From Coix lacryma-jobi var. lacryma-jobi (lineage: Eukaryota; Streptophyta; Magnoliopsida; Poales; Poaceae): 64,000 nt of DNA. Made by a program: the position numbers and the translations under genes. Location: assembly GCA_009763385.1 (NCBI GenBank), contig CM019827.1, positions 90,566,314 to 90,630,313 on the forward strand, in the 5' to 3' direction. Shown here in pieces: positions 10,895-21,991 of the stretch (its first letter is position 1; each line of letters begins with the position of its first letter). The notes below the pieces were generated by a model. The model had not been told where the DNA came from. It did no database searches and saw nothing but the letters and a program-made list of their open reading frames with translations.

Positions 10895-11708
10895 CATACG
10901 GTCCAACACTGGGGTGAGTGAAATGGGAATTATACCAGTGTTGGGCCGGCTGCTCAAAAGAACGGTTAGTAGAAAAACCATTCCTTGCGCGCCTACGGGA
11001 AGAGCGATCACCACGTAGAGGAAAACGTGGTCCGCTAAGGGAATAACGTCCATCGCGATACTCAAAACGCGATGGGGGAAAACGCTCAACTACAAAGCCA
11101 CCGCCACGGGGTCCATAGCCCACAACTGCAGGCTCCTGCCGGGCACGTCCTCCTTGCGGCCTAGGCCTAGGAACTTGAGGTATAGGACCTCTAGGCCTAG
11201 CAGCACGCTTGTGAACGTTCGGCACATGTACATCGTGGAAAGGATGGTACATGCACATGTTCATCTCCTTTGCACAGCGCTCAACTCTTTTGCGCCGAAA
11301 GCAAAACTCCCTCAAGTGTCCATCTCTCCCGCAGTGCTCACAATGGTACCTCACCACTCTCATAGGGTTTGTTGGTACTCACGTTAGTCGGTGTGGATCA
11401 CTTCGCCCTTCTGTGGCATAAGCTCCTATTGGATAGGTGGCATTGTGTCTAGCTTGTTCTAGACGTGGTTTGGTTTTGGAGCCCATGACTGCTTCTTGGG
11501 TGGAGCTCTCGGAGGTTCAACAAACACCCCATCCTTGGTGTTAGGCTTTAGAGGCTCTTTGGGTGGAATCTTGGTAAGCTTGGGAGTAGTGGTGGAGTTG
11601 GACTTCTCACTCGGGTTAAGACCACTAAACTCTCCAACCTTGCCAAAAGATGACGCACACTGAACACCCTGAGCAAAACCTACACTTGGACCTCCAGCAG
11701 CACGCTTG
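10895..11708 (-). pseudogene. Copia D gag C-terminal part, second zinc knuckle
   Basis: The open segment 11363-10895 contains YHCEHCGRDGHLREFC, a clean C-x2-C-x4-H-x4-C knuckle. It continues with basic and Pro/Arg-rich sequence (PRPRPQGGRARQ) and ends at the same gag terminus as in B and C (THPSVGPYAH). The upstream piece 11708-11364 matches A, B and C (PPKEPLKPNTKDG, KPNH) but has several stops. An RNA-binding role in packaging is inferred from the family. Confidence 0.75.
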
Positions 11709-11710
11709 AA

Positions 11711-13494
11711 TTAGGAGATCATCATCCCAAGCTGCGGCTCACCACAAGATACCCATGACAAGATGGTCCGAAGGTATGTGTATTCTTCCTCGGTTTGCAT
11801 CTTGTCATGCTGCACGTTCGCAATCCCCATCTCCAAACCCTCACACAAAGCGCATCTAGACACACAAGTGCTTCTCGAGCTGGCCTTCTCAAGAGACACA
11901 ATCTTGGCATTCTTCTCTGCCAACTCCGATTGCAAGCCTGCACAAGACTTGCACGCACCAAGCACCGAAGATCTAGCTCTAAGCTCATCCACCTCTCCTA
12001 CCAACACAGCATACATACTTCTCAAAGTGAGAAGATCAGTCATGTGTGTGGTGCACATCTCGCACTCACCCTCCTCAGAGACAACTACGGCGGACTTGGC
12101 AAACTCAAGCTCCTTCACCGTATCCTCCCACTTCTGCCTAAACTCCTTCCGCTCTCTAGCAGCATGCCTAAGCAGCTTGTCTTGACTAAGAACAGCGGCA
12201 GTAAGTTTCTCAACCTCAGCAGAAAGCTCGTCGGGGGTCTGAGAAACCTGGGAGGTGTTGTTGTCATCGTCGTCGTTCCGAGGGGTCTCCTCCAGTTGAC
12301 TGTCGACCTCCTTGCCGAGGGCCATGGTGCAGAAGCCCTCGTTGTCGGCGAAGAAGCAGAGGCCATTCAGCTTGTCCTCGATCTTCTTCTTCTTCTCGGA
12401 CTCGTCATCGCTTGAGGAAGCGGAGTCGTCATCCGAGTCGTTGACGTCGCTGAGCGTGGCGAAGAAAGCATGATGTTCGGCCTGGACCTTCTCCAAGTAC
12501 TTCTCCTTGATGTACTCCTTGTTGAAGCCACCCCTCCGCTTGTGCATGGCGGGGACGTACTTCTCCTTGCGCTTGCCGGAGTCATACTTGTGGTCGTGAT
12601 CTGCCTTGCCGAAGGTCTGCTTGTTCTTCTTTGGGAAATTGGCGATGAAGTGGTCCGAGCCTCCACACTCGTAGCAGCCACCACGTCCTCCTCCACGGCG
12701 ATGGTTCATGCGGTTGTTGTGAAACCGCGAGAACCAGTTGGCAAGCAAGGCCAACTCGTCGTCCATCATGAACTCAAGCTGGTCCTCTGTGACAGTAAGA
12801 AGAGATGATAGAGCAAAGCCTCTAGAGGGGTTAGCAGAAGAAACAGAAACCAAAGCCATCGACGGGCCGGAAGGATTTTCATAAGAAGCCCACGCCATGG
12901 CATCGATCTTACTGGACTTGAGCTTACTAAAGAGCTCGCCGCATGTGAGTGTCTCATAGTTAGGCGATTCGATGATCGCCTGAACCTTGGAGTCCCACAC
13001 CGACCGATCGAGAGTGTATAAAAGCTTCAAAGCCCTCTCATGATCGTCGAAAGGCAACAACTCCTTGTTAGCCCTCATCCTGTTGACAATCACGTGAAAG
13101 CGAGCGAATAAACTGTCTATGCTCTCGCCAGGCATGTGTCGAAAGTTCTCATACTCCCGCTTGTGCGACTCATAGAGACGGGATTTGACTTGAGAAGTTC
13201 CCTCATGAAAGCGCATGAGGGTCGCCCAAATCTCACGAGCCGTAGGGAGATGAGAAACGCGATCAAACTCAGAAACACTCAGATAAGAGAAAAGAGCATT
13301 ACGGGCTAGGCTATTGGCATCGTGCTCATCGATCTGTAGCTGTGTAACATGAGCAGCCAAGACCACGTAATCATCCTTGTTGCAAATCTCCTAGACAGAA
13401 GCCCCATTCTCTAAAGATAGGCCGACATGCGTATCTTCCAATACGCATATTTTGTCCCATCGAAAAATGGCGGTTTGCCCACACCGCGATCCAT
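11711..13494 (-). pseudogene. Copia D gag, broken
   Basis: The start is ATG at 13494-13492 (MDRGVGKPPFFDGT, then YWKIRM). A TAG follows near 13411 and another where A has Trp (VWEIC), after which a 551-codon stretch is open. It contains the capsid-like UBN2-type region (ATLMRFHEGTSQVKSRLY, RANKELLPFDDHERALKLL), a first knuckle CYECGGSDHFIANF with the last Cys changed to Phe, an acidic Asp/Ser tract, and coiled-coil segments (ELSAEVEKLTAAVLSQDKLL). It ends at the stop after GEPQLGMMIS, a stop shared with B at the same position. Confidence 0.85.
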
Positions 13495-13543
13495 GTCGCC
13501 TTTGGTGGATCTGGAACCGGCTAAGGTGGAAGATCCTTATCCC

Positions 13544-13555
13544 GCTCCGATACCA
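13544..13555 (-). other. Primer binding site of Copia D
   Basis: The minus strand reads TGGTATCGGAGC two bases from the LTR end. It is the initiator-Met PBS with one base changed from TGGTATCAGAGC, a change shared by A, B and F. Confidence 0.8.
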
Positions 13556-13979
13556 ATTGAGGGACCGAGAATGCAAAAGCAAGGTGACCAGAGGGGGGTG
13601 AATGGGAGCCTAAAAAATTTCTCTCAAAACATCGGCCTTTGTCCCAAAAATCAACTCCTGAAAAGCTTCGGCTGAACCGTGATGCCCACGACCCTTGGAA
13701 GAGGGAGGATGATCCCTTGGATCACAGCGAGGCACCACAAAACAAGAGCAAACCAAAATGCCAAAAGCACCAGCACAAGTTCAACCCCTGAAAACCCAGT
13801 CCTGAACGTAGATTGAATGCTACGTTGAGAAATCCCCAAATACCGATGATAACGAGTAGCAAAGACACCTAGAGAGGTTCCTAGGTCAACTCTAGGGTCA
13901 AACGAGAAGTCCGGAAATCAAGCAAAGAAGCCGAGAGAGGAAACACACTAAACAGAACAAGTCTGCGAAGTCCCGGACA

Positions 13980-14235
13980 TTCTGCGGGTACGGTCCCAGA
14001 CTGTCCGCGGTACAGCCGGACTGTCCGCGAGCAAGGGGCGGACTGTCCGCCGGCAAAAACCCAAAAACTTCAAGTTTGCTGAAAACTTCTGCTCGACTCC
14101 CGGACTGTCCGCGAGTCCCAACGGCGGACTGTTCGCCGGTCAAAAGTCAACAAAGCAGCCGAAGAACACAACCACTGATCTGGCTTGCCCCCGACGCCCG
14201 GACTGTCCGCTGTTCTGGTGGCGGACTGTCCGCGA
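13980..14235. repeat. Palindrome cluster (CGGAC-GTCCG) in the D LTR
   Basis: At least seven copies or near-copies of CGGACTGTCCGC / GCGGACAGTCCG, a 5+1+5 palindrome, are irregularly spaced at 20-50 bp. Equivalent clusters occur in A (21255-21520), B (25608-25865, 50408-50685) and C (51148-51500). Confidence 0.85.
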
Positions 14236-15025
14236 CCTTGCAGAGAGGGCGATTTCAGTCGCCTTCTCCTGAAATCTTCCCAAAATCGATTCAAATCAAA
14301 ATCCCTTGTTCCCAAATTTGGAGAAGATGATCACGAGGTAGTTAGGAGACTATCCCCAAGAAATCATCCGCTCAAATCAACTCAATCAACGGGAATCGAA
14401 GGGGAGGGAATATGAACCGAAAAAGCGCCACAAAAATTGAATCGACCCAATCTACTTGTTCGTGAGGAGTTAGATGAATTCCTTCGGTGGAAATGATCTC
14501 CTCACTATAAAGAACAAGTTGATTCAAGTGGATTTCAAAAAGACGCACTAGAGAGGGAGATCGAGCGACGGGAAAATCGCGGAGAAACGAAGAACGCGAA
14601 GAACAAAATGAAAACGTGAATTGAGACATCGATCTGCAACCGTGTGGCCACCACATGCTACAATAGTCAGATTACGGTCTCACTTCCTCAAAATCTCAAG
14701 TACACAGAGGTATGCTTCTCTGCGGATCTCTGTTGCTACAGCAGGGGATTGGGAGAGTAGGAAAACCTAAAAGGCAAAGAGCAAATGACTGAGATAGAAT
14801 GGGAGGTGGGTGTCTCCCTCTACTTATCCTAATTCTAGTTCCCACTCTACCCCTAACTAATTACAGAGCAATCCAGCTAAACCCTGGGGTTATTCTGGAC
14901 CAACTCGAAGAAGATGCTGATCCGACGGCCACGCCCGCACAACTGGTAGTGTTGCCTCGACGCAACCTCACCGATTGCCGCCATGTGCCGCCACCGCTCT
15001 GCACGTCCTTTTCCTGGACCTCACC

Positions 15026-15296
15026 CTCGGTTTTGAGGCCCAAACCGGGAAACCATCCTTCACGATCAACCCCCGGTTTTGAGGCCCAAACCGGGAAACC
15101 AGCCGTCCATCGCCTGAGTATTGTGGCCCAAACTCAGAAACCCGCCAGCGCCTAGGTTTTGAGGCCCAAACCTGGAAACCGTCCTCAGCCCGAGTTTTGT
15201 GGCCCAAACTCAAAAACCATCAACGCCCAGGTTTTGAGGCCCAAACCTGGAAACCGTCCACTCGGTGGTTTTTCTGTGGCTCAACCATCAAACCAA
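15026..15296. repeat. Hairpin array in the D LTR U3
   Basis: Seven units occur about 40 bp apart, each an inverted repeat around TTTTG(A/T)GGCCCAAA. Stems include CCCGGTTT/AAACCGGG (15072-15079 with 15088-15095), CTGAGT/ACTCAG (15114-15119 with 15132-15137), GAGTTT/AAACTC (15192-15197 with 15206-15211) and CCAGGTTT/AAACCTGG (15227-15234 with 15243-15250). Stem sequences differ between units but stay complementary. Confidence 0.85.
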
Positions 15297-15640
15297 CGCT
15301 GTAGAAGGGATGCACCGCCCGTGCACCCCGTCCACCGACACGTGTCCCTAGATCCTCGACCCGAGCAACACTATGTACCGCAAGTCTCCGCTCATCGCTG
15401 TCCCAGGCTGTCAGCCACCACAGCTGATCCTCAGGCCACCGGTCCCTCAGTCCAAGCCTCACGTCCGCCCTTCACCGCTCCCGGTCCATCGGCACGACAC
15501 GTCTCTACTTGACCTTCACCTTGCCTTCGATCACTATATCTGTGCTCGACACCTGCACAACACAAGCCAAAGAACATGCGCATCATCCCAGTTGACAATC
15601 ACTCATCACTCGAGACTCGGCATACACCCATGTATCCGCA

Positions 15641-15733
15641 AAACTGGGTTGCAACATAGTACATCCTCAGAACTACGTATAATAAAGCACACGCACAAAT
15701 GATCTTTGCACATGTGACCAGGCACTAGTGCTA
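15641..15733. other. Short unassigned sequence between D and E
   Basis: 93 bp with no recognisable feature. It is probably older host or element DNA that D and E both flank. Confidence 0.4.
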
Positions 15734-16196
15734 TGAAGGACCGGATACGACAATCAGAGGGGGTGAATGGGAGCCTCATATTTCTTCCGAAATATTTGAC
15801 TGTTGTCCTAAATTCAAGTCCCAAGAGCAAAGGGCGGCAACTGTGATGTCCATGGCCCAAACTAGTGGGTGGATGTTCTCCACGAACACAACAGGACACC
15901 ATAGGACTCACACATTCGAGTTAACATGAGCCAACTAGTGACTAGATAAACGTTGAGCTATCTCAACCTCCCCGGAGCAACACAAGGGAAATTCAGGAAA
16001 AAAATCAAGAGCAAGAAGCATGATTTCTGAAGAGGACAGAAACCACAAATGTAATGTAACAAGCAGATCTTGAATTGAAGCTCGAACACAAAAGACAACA
16101 GACAAAATAGTGGGGCCAACACACTGACCGGACTTTGCTCCATTAGCACTGGACACGGCTATAGGAACTCAGGTGCGTCCGGTCAGAGAGGCCGAG
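15734..16196 (-). mobile_element. Copia LTR fragment E (U5 end)
   Basis: It starts TGAAGGACCGG and continues AGAGGGGGTGAATGGGAGCC, which is the reverse complement of the LTR end shared by A-D, but the rest has diverged. No PBS lies to its left, so this is the outer edge of the 3' LTR of a minus-strand element. It contains an inverted repeat CTGACCGGAC (16124-16133) / GTCCGGTCAG (16177-16186). It is cut at 16196 by E2. Confidence 0.7.
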
Positions 16197-17517
16197 TGTT
16201 GGCATTTCTTAGCACAACCACCAAAGGATACATTAAGATCTATCCTCGACAATCATGTAAGAAATACTTTGACATCTTTAAGCATCATCACTAGGATAGG
16301 CCATCATCCCTGGTAACGGTGCCAGGAATGGCTGTTGACATTCCTTAACGACATATATCGAGTATGTTGGTTCCTAGCGATGCTACCAAAAGATGCCAGT
16401 GTCAGCCTCAGACGCAGTCGCTCTAGCTACACATCTGGTATCGGCGCCGAAGTGCGATGGCACTTCATATACCAAGACGTGTGACTTTAGCGACGTCCTG
16501 AGAGGCTGCCCTGGTAAACCAATTTATTTACAGACAGGGTATGCAAGCGCACGGGTTTACCATTGTAGCATTCCACCGGGAGTATTCCAGGTATCATTAT
16601 TTATATTTTTACCACAGGGAAGGATAGATGCGAAGGATTCAAGATATACTCATGATAGAAACATAATACTTGCATAGTTGACCAATTAATTAAAGCAGGA
16701 GGATAAACGGTAGTTTGGATAGTGGGATCATCACACACACATCCTAAGATAAATGGAGCTTCTACGAGGATAGAAGAAAGAATAAAGAATAAAAGAATAA
16801 AGAATAACCTACAAAGCATAGATCCTAAACAAAGTTTTGTCAATGAATTAAGCCTACATGTTGTGATCATGTTAACATTAATATTAGGTATTGGATGGAT
16901 TAGGAGACCCGGAGACACTGGTCTGCCAGCAGGATACACCGGGCAATTTAGACACCTACCCAAAGCCGAACATGGGGAATTACAAGGGACGGATAGGGTT
17001 GTCACCACTTGCCGCCTACCACCTCAGCCGTGGGCTAAGCCAGGCATTCACCCATCTCCATATACCCGAGAATCACTCTCGCGTATATGAAGAACACATA
17101 CACCTCCCCGATAAAGATGTAGGCGCACCCAAAGGCATGACAAAACACCACCCAACACATAACATTAAGCTAGAAAGATCTAAACATGTTGAATGAAGAA
17201 CAGTGTTTGTGTTCATGATGAACATAGGTCTAAAACTATAAACTAGATCTAGAACAATGAACAATGAACAAGAACATAGCTCTAATTCAAGAACATAACA
17301 ATGTTGATCATAAGAGAACAAGAACAAGTTTCAAATGAGGAACTTAGTATTCATACCAAGTTGATCCTTACAACTTCTCTTCCTCTCTTGCAAGTAGTAC
17401 TTGCTCCAACTACTAGAAAACTAATCTAAGGCAGAGAGCTCCAAATAAAAAGTGGAATGAATGAGATATGTGATGATGATCTATTTGAGAGGGAGATCTA
17501 CCCCTACATTTATACTA
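16197..17517 (-). mobile_element. Truncated Athila/Tat-type Gypsy E2
   Basis: Left to right it has a ~19-bp scrap of LTR end (TGTTGGCATTTCTTAGCAC), about 90 bp of leader, a PBS, 8 bp, and then an LTR from 16333 (TGTTGACATTCCTTAAC...). The LTR runs to a minus-strand TATA box near 17504-17517. U3 upstream of the TATA is lost. This is the same layout as 9316-10889 in mirror image. No gag or pol is present. The left flank is ccgag; no matching TSD was found on the right. Confidence 0.65.
16307..16324 (-). other. Primer binding site of E2, tRNA-Asp type
   Basis: The minus strand reads TGGCACCGTTACCAGGGA. That is three transitions away from the Athila/Tat PBS TGGCGCCGTTGCCGGGGA, 8 bp after the LTR end. 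Confidence 0.7.
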
Positions 17518-17577
17518 GCACGGTGGCCATACTCTCGCACGGTGAAGTGTTGTATGAGAGACCCAGCTCCGATACCA
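17518..17577 (-). other. Copia F leader scrap and PBS
   Basis: GCTCCGATACCA at 17566-17577 is the complement of the PBS TGGTATCGGAGC and touches the F LTR. The ~45 bp to its left read like a Copia leader on the minus strand. It is then fused to E2 near its TATA box. The exact junction is uncertain. Confidence 0.5.
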
Positions 17578-18826
17578 CTAGTAAGGACCTGTGTGGCCTA
17601 GGCGGGGTGAATAGGCTTGTCAAAAATCATAGCTCAAAACTATGTTAGTGATGCCTGGCACTACCGCCCTGAGCCCGGCACTGCCGGCCTCAGCCCGGTA
17701 TTGTCGTGCTAACAAACTGGCCAAACCTGCAATTCAAAAACTAGCCACAGAAAACCAGATCTATATGAATGGAAATGTTTCTCTTGGTTTCTTGAACCTG
17801 CAGAACCAACTCTACCAAGCCGAATGCATTTTATGAAGTAGATCGGGGCCAAACCTTAGAATCAATCACAAGCTCACAAGTAATGAATGAATACAAGAGA
17901 CAAGTGATTTATACCGTGGTCAGCTCTCCACCAAGGCTTGCCAACCTCCACATTGTTGAGGATGACCACTTAGGTCAAGAGCTTTGCACCTCTTCCTCAA
18001 TCTCAAGTCAAGGAACCAAATCCTTGAGGTGAGGGGTAATAATACTAGCTGCACAAGTGATTACAAACCTCCCAAGGCTGCCACACAAGTTGGCAAGCTC
18101 AAGGGCGACGCCTAGCCGGCTAGGGTTCTAAGAACCCAAGAGTAGTAGAAGCAAATCCACCGGCTATGGCTCAAATCAAGTGCTCTAAGCAGTAGATCTT
18201 AGCTAGGGCTTCTCTCTAGTGAAGATTAGAGCCTCTAACTCACTTGGAATCAATGGGAATCAAAGATTAGGTGAGAGAGAGCTTGAGGGCCTTCAATGGG
18301 GAGAGAGAGCCTTGTTTGGAGGTAGGAGAATAGTTATGTTCGAGGGTGTGTGACCGTTGGGGTGGCAGGAAGGTGGAGTAAATACCCCCTACAAGATAAT
18401 AGTCGAAACAAGTCACGACAGTGCCGACCTTAGCCCGACAGTACTGCCGCCTGACACTGCCGCGCCCTGGAGCGTCGCCGCCGTGCCTACCAAAAGACAG
18501 AAAGAGATCAGAATTTTGCGCAGCTATCTTTGGTCAGAAAGCAAGGATGGCTAGGTTGGTTTTGAGCACATGATATTCAGCCATAGTGGTAAATTTGCAT
18601 TCCCCTTTGATAGTATGGCATTTCTAAAACTCAAATTCAAATAAAAGAGCTTGATGTAGCACTTTGAGTTCGGAACCGATGAAATGTAGTAAGAGGGGTC
18701 GTCCAACACATGAGCAACATCCTTTTTAATTATAAACCTGCTTGACATCTTGATAAATCTCATTAGTTCTTTAATTGTGTGGTCACTATCACCAAAACCC
18801 ACAATTAGGGCTTCATTGCACTTACA
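17578..18826 (-). mobile_element. Sirevirus-like Copia LTR 'F'
   Basis: About 1.25 kb. On the minus strand the LTR starts TGTAAGTGCAATGAAGCCC at 18826, directly after a polypurine tract, and ends near 17578 beside a PBS-like site. It includes GC palindromes such as CCCGGCACTGCCGG near 17675. Having PBS on one side and PPT on the other means internal sequence flanks it on both sides. The left boundary is approximate. Confidence 0.65.
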
Positions 18827-18840
18827 ATCTCCCCCTTTTT
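18827..18840 (-). other. Polypurine tract of F
   Basis: The minus strand reads AAAAAGGGGGAGAT, immediately followed by the LTR start TGTAAG. This is typical of Sirevirus-type Copia. Confidence 0.8.
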
Positions 18841-19281
18841 GGTGATTGATGACAACACAATTAAAGTTTACAAGAGAAGGGTACAAAACCTTGAGATTTA
18901 GAAGCATAGATGTGAAACCTCCCCCTTAATGTGTGAATGAGAGTTGAAATCTCAAATTGGCATTAGAGGCCATTATTCACATATTAAAAGTGTAGAAGTA
19001 GGTTCAATTTCACACTTAATAGCTTTGTGGGGTGCAGCAAACTGTGTCAAGAATATATATATGTGATGCAAATGACAGTTTATGCACAACAAAGTGATTT
19101 GCTACTTGTTTATGCAAATGTCAGATCCAACCTCATCCCACCTAACACCTCCGGCCTCCTCATCACCATCACTATCATCACCACCGTCGTCATCGTCAGA
19201 AGACTCTACAACAGCCCTCCCACGGCGGTAAGTAGTGCTGGTGTATCAAGTCGAAGCACATGTAGGGCGACGTGACGTCTC
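18841..19281 (-). other. F 3' internal region, non-coding as read
   Basis: AT-rich sequence between the polypurine tract and the ORF remnant. It has an additional purine-tract complement (CCTCCCCCTTAATG near 18918-18931). No coding similarity is recognised. Confidence 0.4.
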
Positions 19282-19846
19282 AGGCACCTCCTCCTCCAGC
19301 TCCTGATCGTCATCTGAGTCCATGTCATCCGTGTCGAGGCTGGAGAGGTCGAACTGAGGTGGAGAGCGGGGTTGAGGTAACGGAGAACGACCAGCCCGCT
19401 CTCACTCTGCATGTTGCTCAACTAGTGCCAGGTGAGTTGTCTGGGCTGCGTAGGAGCATGTGCAAAACAGTGCGTTAATCCACTTGGCCAACCTACTCTT
19501 CTTCCTCCTATGAGAGGTGGAGTGAGAGCTCTCTGGCTTGTCAACTACTGCTGCTGCTGTGTCTGAAGCTTTCTTCTTCTCAGCCCTGTATGGCTCATGC
19601 AGCCCATCCTTAGTGAATAAGTAGCCAATGACCATCTCTATGATATACATGATGTAAGGAGCATAGATCACTGCCTTAGCTTCCTAGCATCCTCGGCAGC
19701 CACCTGAAGCTTTGTCCAAATGAAGCTAGAAATGGAGAACTATTGAGCATTAGGTGCCATTCTAACCAACATGTTCTTGCCATATCCATAGAGGTTAGAA
19801 TGGGAACCCCCTTTGGGGTTAATGGTCTGCCTAAAGAGGTTGTTCA
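19282..19846 (-). pseudogene. F 3' ORF remnant (possible Sirevirus third ORF)
   Basis: Minus-strand fragments read INPKGGSHSNLYGYGKNMLVRM (from about 19835), then FSISSFIWTKL-AAEDA. After a frameshift they read IYAPYIMYIIEMVIGYLFTKDG, followed by a Lys/Ser-rich tail with RRKKSRLAKWI. The position between pol and the PPT fits the extra ORF of Maximus/Sirevirus Copia, sometimes called env-like. Family assignment is from memory of the pattern only. Stops and a frameshift break it, and A interrupts it at 19846. Confidence 0.4.
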
Positions 19847-20194
19847 TGCGGGTATATGGGTGTATGTCGGATCTTGAGTGATGAGCGATTGTCAACTGGT
19901 TTGATGCGCATGTTCTTTGGCTTGTGTTGTGCAGGTGTCGAGCACAGAGACAGTGATCGAGGGCAAGATGAAGGTCAAGTAGAGACGTGCCGTGCCGATG
20001 GACTGGGAGCGGTGAAGGGCGGACGTGAGGCTTGGATTGAGGGACTGGTGGCCAGAGGATTAGCTGTGGTGGCTGACAGCCTGGGACAACGACGAGCAGA
20101 GACTTGCGGAGTACAGTGTTGCTCAGGTCGAGGACCTGGGGACATGTGTTGGTGGATGGGGTACACGGGAGGTGCATCCCCTCTACAGCGCCAG

Positions 20195-20465
20195 TTTGGT
20201 GGTTGAGCCAAAGAAAAACCACCGGTGGATGGTTTCCAGGTTTGGGCCACAAAGCCTGGGTGCTGCGGGTTTGCCGAGTTTGGGCCACAAAACTCGGGCT
20301 GAGGACGGTTTTTAGGTTTGGGCCTCAAAACCTGGACGCTGGCGGGTTTATGTGTTTGGGCCACAAAACTCAGGTGATGGACGGCTGGTTTCCCGGTTTA
20401 GGCCTCAAAACCGGGGGTTGGTCGTAAAGACAGGTTTCCCAGTTTTGGCCACAAAACCGGGGGCG
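20195..20465. repeat. Hairpin array in the A LTR U3
   Basis: Units in the A orientation have the loop TTTGGGCC(T/A)CAAAA. Stems include CCAGGTTT/AAACCTGG-type, GAGTTT/AAACTC-type and CCCGGTTT/AAACCGGG-type pairs. It corresponds to D 15026-15296 in reverse order. Confidence 0.8.
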
Positions 20466-21254
20466 AGGTCCGTTAAAGGGATGAGCAGAGCGGTGGCGGC
20501 ACGTGGCGGCAATCAGTGAGGTTGCGTCGAGGCAACGCTACCAGTTGTGCGGGCGTGGCCGTCGGATCAGCATCTTCTTCGAGTTGGTCCAGAATAACCT
20601 TAGGGTTTAGCTGGTTCGCTCTGTAATTAGTTAGGGGTAGAGTGAGAACTAGAATTAGGATAAGTAGAGGGAGACACCCACCTCCCATCCTATCTCAGTC
20701 ATTTGCTATTCTCCACTTAGGGTTTTCCTGCTCTCTCACATCTCTGCTGTAGCTATTGAGATCCGTAGATAACCATACCTCTGTGTTCATGAGATTTTGA
20801 GGAAGTGAGACCGTAATCTCACTGTTGTAGCGTGTGGTAGCCACACAATTGCAAATCCGTGTCTTGATTCGCGTTTTGAATTTGTTCTTCGCGTTCTTCA
20901 TTTCTCTGTGTTTTTCCCGTCACTCGATCTCCCTCTCTACTGCGTCTTTTTGAAATCCACTTGAATCAACTTGCTCTTTGATGTGAGGAGATCATTTCCA
21001 CTGAAGGAATTCATCTAACTCCTCGCGAACAAGTCGATCGGGTCGATTCAATTTTCGTGGCGCTTTTTCGGTTCATACACCATCCCCTTCGATTTCCCGT
21101 TGATTGAATTGATTTGAGCGAATGATTTCTTGGGGATAGTCTCCCAACTACCTCGTGATCACCCTCTCGAAGTTTGGGATCAAGGGATTTTGATTTGGAT
21201 CGATTTGGAGGATATTTGAGTGGAGGGCGACCAAAATCGCCCTTTCTGGGCACT

Positions 21255-21520
21255 CGCGGACAGTTCACTGTCGTGCCTGCAGACAGTCCGCCCGTCGGGC
21301 TCGAGCCAGATCAGTGGCTGCACAGCTCGACTGTTCCTGGTCAGGTTGACCGGCGGACAGTCCGCCGTTGTCATTCGCGGACAGTCCGGGGCTGTCCACG
21401 GGACTTTCAGCAGCTTTGTTGTTTTCCATTTTTGGCCGGCGGACAGGCCGCCAGGAGACTGCAGACAGTCCGCCCCTGCCGCGGACAGTCCGGGACTGAG
21501 AGTCCGGACAGTTCGGGAAT
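21255..21520. repeat. Palindrome cluster in the A LTR
   Basis: Repeated GCGGACAGTCCG and near-copies lie on the U5 side of the LTR, about 450 bp before the PBS. Confidence 0.85.
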
Positions 21521-21930
21521 CGGCTGTAGGTTGAGTTTTAGTGCGTTTGCTCTCCTGACTTTTAGGCTTCGCTTCCAGACTTCTCGTTTGCTTCTAGAGT
21601 TCACCTAGGAACCTCTCTAACTATCTTTGCTACGTGTTAGCATAGGTATTTGGAGGAATCTCGACATAGCCCGTCATCAACATTTGGGAGTGGGTCTTTT
21701 GGGTAAGAACTTGACTCAGACTTTTGGTGTTTTGTTCACTCTTGCTTTGTGGTGCCTCGCTGTGATCCTAGGGATCATCCACCCTCTTCCAAGGGTCGTG
21801 GGCATCACCTTTCGGTAAAAGCTTTCGGGGATTGATTTTTGGGACAAAGGCCAAAGTTTCGAGAGAAATTTTTTAGGCTCCCATTCACCCCCCTCTGGTC
21901 GCCTTGCTTTTGCATTCTCGGTCCTTCAAT

Positions 21931-21942
21931 TGGTATCGGAGC
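21931..21942 (+). other. Primer binding site of Copia A
   Basis: TGGTATCGGAGC, two bases after the LTR end TTCA. Confidence 0.85.
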
Positions 21943-21991
21943 AGGTTAAGGATCTTCCACCTTAGCTGGTTCCAGATCCACCGAAGGCGAC

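Larger units (their letters stand above)
13558..15640 (-). mobile_element. Copia D 5' LTR
   Basis: 2,083 bp. The inner end (TGAGGGACCGAG...) abuts the PBS, and the outer end is ...CATGTATCCGCA at 15640. It aligns with the LTRs of A and C along its whole length. It contains a palindrome cluster on the U5 side and a hairpin array in U3. The TATA position reads GATAAG instead of TATAAG (near 14823-14828, minus strand). The flank after 15640 starts aaact; the partner TSD is not visible because the other end of D is lost. Confidence 0.9.
19847..21928 (+). mobile_element. Copia A 5' LTR
   Basis: 2,082 bp, TGCGGGTATATGGG...CGGTCCTTCA, followed by the PBS. The left flank is gttca (19842-19846) inside F. 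It carries the U3 hairpin array (20195-20465) and palindrome cluster (21255-21520). The TATA position reads GATAAG near 20661. It aligns with C and D in opposite orientation. Confidence 0.9.

Noticed and set aside
15026..15296. CRISPR-like array (repeats spaced about 40 bp)
   Set aside because: The units are hairpins with varying stems, repeated in every LTR copy of a plant retrotransposon. There are no unique spacers or cas genes.
4386..15640. A single Copia element that captured CACTA genes between its LTRs
   Set aside because: The left LTR meets the CACTA sequence with its outer (5') edge and no polypurine tract is present there, so it belongs to another element (H). D is simply truncated.
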